DNA from: Dermatemys mawii
Lineage: Eukaryota; Chordata; Testudines; Dermatemydidae
Assembly: GCA_007922305.1 (NCBI GenBank)
Contig: ML677335.1
Span: forward strand, 23,650,867-23,714,866
Length of the DNA stretch: 64,000 bases
Direction of reading: 5' to 3'
Part shown: positions 59,216-64,000 of the stretch, in pieces
Numbering within the stretch: the stretch's first letter is position 1
Layout: each line of letters opens with the position of its first letter
Translations under genes and position numbers: made by a program
Notes under the pieces: model-generated
What the model was told of the DNA's origin: nothing
The model's input: the letters and a program-made list of their open reading frames with translations, nothing else
Database searches by the model: none

Positions 59216-62200
59216 GAATGTCGCACTGATGACTAGTAACCAAACTGGTGAGGTTTTGGGGTTAACTAAGGCTTTTTCAGACTGGCTGGTGTGTATTATT
59301 TGGCATTTGAGTTCACTTACAAAGTGATAATCTTTGCATTACGGTAACTTTCCTGTACTGGGCAGCCTGAGAGTAAACATACCAGCAGGCTAGAGAAGTA
59401 CCTACCAGGTATATCAAGGTGTGAGTTACAATAATTCCGTAATTCAGCTAGGAAACGCCTAGGTTCAGCAGCAGCTCAGAAGAGCTGAGCTGGATTAAAC
59501 ATTGGGATGGGTGAGAAGACTACCCAGAGTTGGTATGGTACTTGTTTTAAAATGCAGCCCCCTTCTGGAACACTCTTCGTTGCCAGGAGGGGTAGTATCC
59601 CTGATCTTGGCTTTGTGGCCCACCTTGGGGCCAAAGGGGCCCTGGGATCTCTGTGCCTTTCTTCCAGGAGCAACTGAAGGGCTGTGTCTCCTCCTGTTTT
59701 TGGAACTGCCTCCCTGAAACCAGCTCCTGGCTCTCAAACACTATGTTGGTCCAGGCTCAGTTCATGAATACTAGTTGATCCTATTCTAATGCAGATAATC
59801 CAGGGCCTGTAGTTGGCTGGTATGGTATGTCAATCAAGCTCTTTGTCTTGCACCCCCCACAGGGGTCCTGGAGGTCTTTCTCCTCCCTGGAGTCTCCACA
59901 ATAGCAGGAAGTTAGCTTTGGAAAGGAAATGAAGTCTCACGCTTCAGGGCATAAATCAGCCTCTGGGATTGGGGGTCAAGAGGAAACGTTCCATGGAGTT
60001 GGTTATCCTATCACTGTCTATTGCAGGTTTTGTGCACATTCATCTGATGTACCCAGTGATGGCCACTGTTGGAGACAGGATACTGGACTAGAATGCCAAA
60101 TGGGATCAGAGCAGTGGACAATTTCCATGTTGTTCCTAAAAAGGAGAGGTGCACAGTGCACTCTGCAGACCTGGGGACAAAGGGAAGGGAAAAGAGAGGA
60201 GTGGTACCCAGCGAGGACAGGAATGTTTTGCGACTAATAGAGAGCACAGAGTAGCACAGCTTTCCATGGGGAAGATTATGTGTCCCGCCATGTGAGCGGA
60301 AAAGTGCGAGCCATGAGAAGCTGTACTGGGGAAGAGAAGTAACAAGGGTTAAAAAAGATTATATCTACTTTAGCTTAATTTGATCTGGACCCTGTCACCA
60401 CAGTATCTAGCAGCAGAGGCAAAGGAGTGCAAAAGACTATTGCTTTGCATTCTTGTTTCCTGTGGTCTACAAAGGCAAAAACTGTGGGGAAATCTCAAGT
60501 TACAGCTACTGTAGCACAAGTGTGCTGTGGGGAGGGGGCACAGGGAGCCCAGCGCTAGCATCCCCTCCACCTCAGACCTCCCATGAGGGAGGCAATGATA
60601 ATTTGGTTGCATGTGTTCCAGGATGGTAATGGGGAGGCTAATTCATGCTGCTATGGAAGGTGCTAATCTTGGCAAGGCCATAGCCGTAGTTTTGCCTCCT
60701 TGTGCACAGACTGGTAGCTGTGCTAGTGGGAGCATGGTGTATGCCTGTGAACAGTTGTCACAGAGGCTGCTGGCAAGTACCCCTGGAGGCATTATGTTGG
60801 CACCTTGCTCACACAGGCATGACAGCTCCAGAGGCAATACCGCCTTCCTCTCTCGGCACAGCTTCCCCTTGTAGCATCCTTTATCTGGCCCTATGCAAAG
60901 GAATGGAGCAGGCAGTGTCCTCGTCCACTGGTGACCTTTGATTAGCAAGAGTCATTCTCTAGCCTCAGTCATGGTGAGGATAAGAGCAGCACTATCTCTC
61001 TGCAGCTGTCAGAAGCAGCGACTGAGGCAACACTGAGATGGATTTTCATTTAGTGAAACCAAAATGTGAAACCGCTGTCTCCAGGGACTCTCATATAAAA
61101 CCAATACACATTCTGGGGTAGACCTTGCTCTGTAAGAACTGTCCTGCGGTAGTTCAGAATAACAGAGCCGTAGTGGCAAGATCAGGGCTCTACATGCCCC
61201 TGCTGAAGTATTTTAAATATGGACCTTCCTGGGGGACCAGCGGTGGAGAGTCACAGCTAGTCCAGCCAATAAACAGCACAACAGGGGAAGTGAGAGAGGG
61301 AGAAGACAGGGTGCCCACAGGCCCCACAGCAAGGGCGATAATATGAATTGGAAACGTAAAAAAAACCCTGCACTAGTTCTCCTGGGTTTTGCAGTTGTGT
61401 CCTGTCTTCTTTGTGTGTTTCTTTGGACCTGTAAGCTCCTTGCAGCAGGAGTTGTTGTTAGCTTTGTGCCTTCTTCAGGGGTGAACACACCGATACCTTA
61501 AAAAAAAAAAAAAAAGATGCTAAGTGAAAACTGTCTTTTTTGTTTTGTCTTTTGTGAGCATGAACCGAAACTGCTGGGATTGGGTTTTTGTTGTTGTTTT
61601 TCTACTTGTTCCACCAGAAATGAGAAATATTTCACCTCTCCCTTTCTTTCAAACAGATGTGCTGTTACTCCACTGCTACATCTCATCCTCTAGTAAACGT
61701 TTTCCCTAGGAAGTCTGGTGGAAAAAAAAGCCAGAGTTGTTATGCAGCTTTGCAAATGAACCTGGTGTTTACTTTAAAACATATTCTAAGTTTTTTGTGG
61801 CTCATCATATATTTAAAATGGTTTGGCCTAGAAACTCCAAGTCTGCGTTTGTAGGTCTTGCTACAAGAGTCTTTTAGTACTTTTGGAAAGGCTGGTGGGA
61901 GATTAAAAAAATATAAAGACTTGTTTTTTCAGGTTAGCAAGAGCAATATTTGTTGATAAATCTGAAGTGAGAGCCTCAGTCCAGAACATATAATACATTT
62001 ATTATAAAATTCTGAGGGGTGTGTGAGAGGGAGGATACCTGAGGAGACTGTGGTCGAGTAAGAATTTGTGAAGGGGCATGGAAATGAGGCCAAGGATAGA
62101 GTGGGGGTGGGAGAGCTTGGAGAGAACAACATGGGTGGAGGGCAGAAGACTGAGGTTACATGGTGGGCATAGCATGGTGACATGCTTCCCCGGCTCAAAA

Positions 62201-62410
62201 TGGGAGGGAGGGAGCTCTAGGCAAGGCAGGGGGAGTGGGCATATAGATGGGGGCAGGATGGTAGTGAGGTACGAAGGAATGATGGAAACTGCAGAAATCT
62301 TCAGGAGCATTGGTAGAGGTGGGTAGGAGAGTTAGTTAAAAGCTTTTATATGGATAAAGTTTTTTTCCTTCTTTGCTGTGTACCACCTCTCTATTCCACG
62401 CGTGCATAAC
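59216..62410. other. Intronic stretch
   Basis: Contains a run of 16 A at 61500-61515, a purine-rich patch at 62075-62330 and nothing else that I can name. The poly(A) has no recognisable retroposon body upstream. Confidence 0.4.
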
Positions 62411-63636
62411 TGTAACAGGCTCCTTGCCCCCTTGAAGGCCTAGAGGCGTTGGGCTATCCAACCTTGGTTACTATGGAGTCACGGTGAGCAGGAATCAGGT
62501 GATTCCCCTATGAGAACATTAGCAAGCTGGAGAAGGAGGCTCTGATATCCAGGATTTTATCCAGACCAGTGAGGAGCTGTATCATCACCTGCCCTGTAAT
62601 GCCTTGCTTCTGTAGCTCCCAACCTAGAGTGCTGACAAACCGTCACCAGCATGCAGGCGCTCCTGAGTGGCTCTGTCTCACTGCAGACTGTCAGCCATGC
62701 TCTGGTCACACTCTGGCTCTCACCTGCCATCGTTACTACTACAAGGTAACCCCAGCACTCTCCCAGTCCTGGATGTCCCCCACAAAATGTGTGTTCTGTA
62801 CTGTCTACTCTCCTGGACAATCCAGAGATTTTAGGCCTATTATCCTTCTAAGAAAACTAGACACAACAACTTGCCATCTTAAATGGAGCTATCCAGACAA
62901 TTTAACTTAAACACACTGGATTGGATTAAACAATAAAACAAGTTTATTAACAAAAAAAAGATGGGTTTGTAAGTGAGTATAAGCATAGGCAATAAGGTCA
63001 GAAATGGTTACAAGGGAAATAAAAATAAAATGCTTTCTGATACTAAAACCTGATGAGATGGACTTGGTTCAAGGTTCTTATGTTGGAAGTAATGCTTCCA
63101 ACAGCATTACTGACCAAACTCTTTAGGTCAGGATCTCTTCCACAAAGTCCAAAGTCTGTTTCTTTTGTCATCTAGGTGCAGAGAGAGTGAGTGAGTGACA
63201 GGGAGAGAGACTTGGGATGTTTCCTTGCACTCTTATAGTTCACTCCCCTTTAAAATGCAAGCTCTAGACAGTGACTCCTAGGTAAAAATTCTTTCCAGCT
63301 GACAGCAACCAGCATGAAATCTCCCAGTGAAAGATGTCCCATGCTGTTTTCCCTCCCCTATTTGCTGATATGCAGATTTTCTTTATCTCTTGCCTTCCCC
63401 CTTTCCTTGCCCAAGGATTCTGTTTCCAGTTGATATGCAAAGTTGAGGTGAACATATCCCTATAAGACCTGCTTGGCCCATTTCCCTTAATTGGTGCAAT
63501 GTGCCTTTAATGTTATATGGAGGGATTTTGTAACTTTACACACATTGTTATACACATTTCACCATGACATTGTTGACCAGTGAGGAGTTAGATTTCAAAT
63601 ATCTCACAAGGCATATTTTATACAAAGATTATTACA
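62411..63636 (-). mobile_element. LTR-like element, third copy of the minus-strand family
   Basis: CAATAAAACAAGTTTATTAAC at 62931-62950 parallels CATAAAACAAGTTTATTAAC at 54060-54080. On the minus strand a GAACTATAAGAGTG TATA-like box (plus 63231-63240) lies about 290 bp before AATAAA (plus 62943-62948). Possible ends are TGTAACAGGC and AGATTATTACA, but flanks match only 3/5, so the boundaries are tentative. Confidence 0.55.
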
Positions 63637-64000
63637 ATAGTGGGTTGGGTGTGAAATCAGGAGAGCTTAGTGTCATAGGGGCCCAGGGAGAGAGAACCAG
63701 AGGAAGCTGTGGCAGACATTGCAGAACAGCTGCAGTGAGCAGGAGGCTCTTGCGAGAGACCTTTGACCAAGAAGAAGGGTTTGGACCTGGAAGCCCAGAG
63801 CCAGAGGGCTGAAGAAGGCTGAGGGCTAGGGAGAGAAGACTCCATGGGAGTAGAAAGAGACTCCCCCCAGAGCATCTATTTGCCTCTCTTGCCTTCTGGT
63901 ACACCTGCCACAGTCCCTTGATTTTCACGTGGCACTGCTGGGTGTCCCAATCATAGACCTTCTCCCCCATGCCTCAAGCAATCTGCCAATAGATATCAAA
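63637..64000. other. Window end, unassigned
   Basis: Purine-rich sequence of the type seen near 19900, possibly another LTR fragment. Cut by the window edge. Confidence 0.3.

Larger units (their letters stand above)
2061..64000 (+). other. CDH23: Large CDH23 intron (presumed intron 3)
   Basis: From the exon donor to the window end I find no second exon with splice sites and cadherin motifs such as DxNDN, LDRE or DxD. Human CDH23 also has a very long intron at this place, as far as I recall, so one uninterrupted intron of at least 62 kb is the simplest reading. A short exon could still be hidden. Almost all recognisable content is transposon remains. Confidence 0.65.

Noticed and set aside
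61500..61515. Poly(A) run as the tail of a processed pseudogene
   Set aside because: No recognisable coding or repeat body lies upstream and no flanking duplication was found.
2061..64000. A further CDH23 exon
   Set aside because: I looked for cadherin motifs (DxNDN, LDRE, ARDxDxD) next to AG/GT sites and found none; a formal protein-to-genome alignment would be decisive.
1..64000. CRISPR array, bacterial operon or a novel multi-gene system
   Set aside because: The window is vertebrate intron; the repeats are transposons, microsatellites and one decayed minisatellite, with no evenly spaced repeat-spacer pattern.

Overview
This is eukaryotic, vertebrate DNA: moderate GC, no dense ORFs, one short exon with good splice sites, and a heavy load of degraded transposons (PIF/Harbinger, hAT, CR1, Penelope-like, LTR elements, MIR/L2-type tails). 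The repeat mixture fits a turtle best, with a crocodilian as the alternative. That call rests on recalled repeat families, not on a search.

The only protein-coding host sequence I can support is a 78-bp exon at 1983-2060 (+). Its translation contains NRLPYFINYFFDTYLLINED, the start of extracellular cadherin repeat 1 of cadherin-23 (CDH23), the hair-cell tip-link protein. Exon length, phase and the exon-edge glycine agree with CDH23 exon 3 (human c.68-145, from memory). Bases 1-1982 would then be the end of intron 2, and 2061-64000 would be about 62 kb of intron 3. I found no further CDH23 exon and no RNA gene.

Layout: 1-1660, dead Harbinger transposon; 1983-2060, exon; 3.9-5.6 kb, LTR-like repeat and two hAT elements; 8.5-9.1 kb, hAT element and LINE endonuclease relic; 10.5-12.1 kb, decayed minisatellite split by an LTR-like insert; 12.4-14.4 kb, two solo LTRs with target-site duplications (TSDs); 22.7-26.8 kb, nested MITE/hAT and abutting LTRs; 30.1-35.4 kb, a cluster of MITEs (two forming a large inverted pair) and two hAT elements with perfect TSDs; 37.4-38.7 kb, a CR1 apparently split by an LTR-bearing segment; 45-51.9 kb, SINE/CR1/hAT/Penelope fragments; 53.2-54.9 kb, an LTR carrying a hAT; 55-56 kb, Penelope-like and CR1 tails; 62.4-63.6 kb, a third LTR of the 53-kb type. 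Between these lie long AT-rich intronic stretches, a few of which look like candidate conserved noncoding elements.

Nothing here is a gene cluster or pathway. Function sits in the single exon; the rest is intron, possible regulatory DNA and a readable insertion history. Many insertions are supported directly by matching TSDs and inverted termini, and those coordinates are the firmest part of this annotation.
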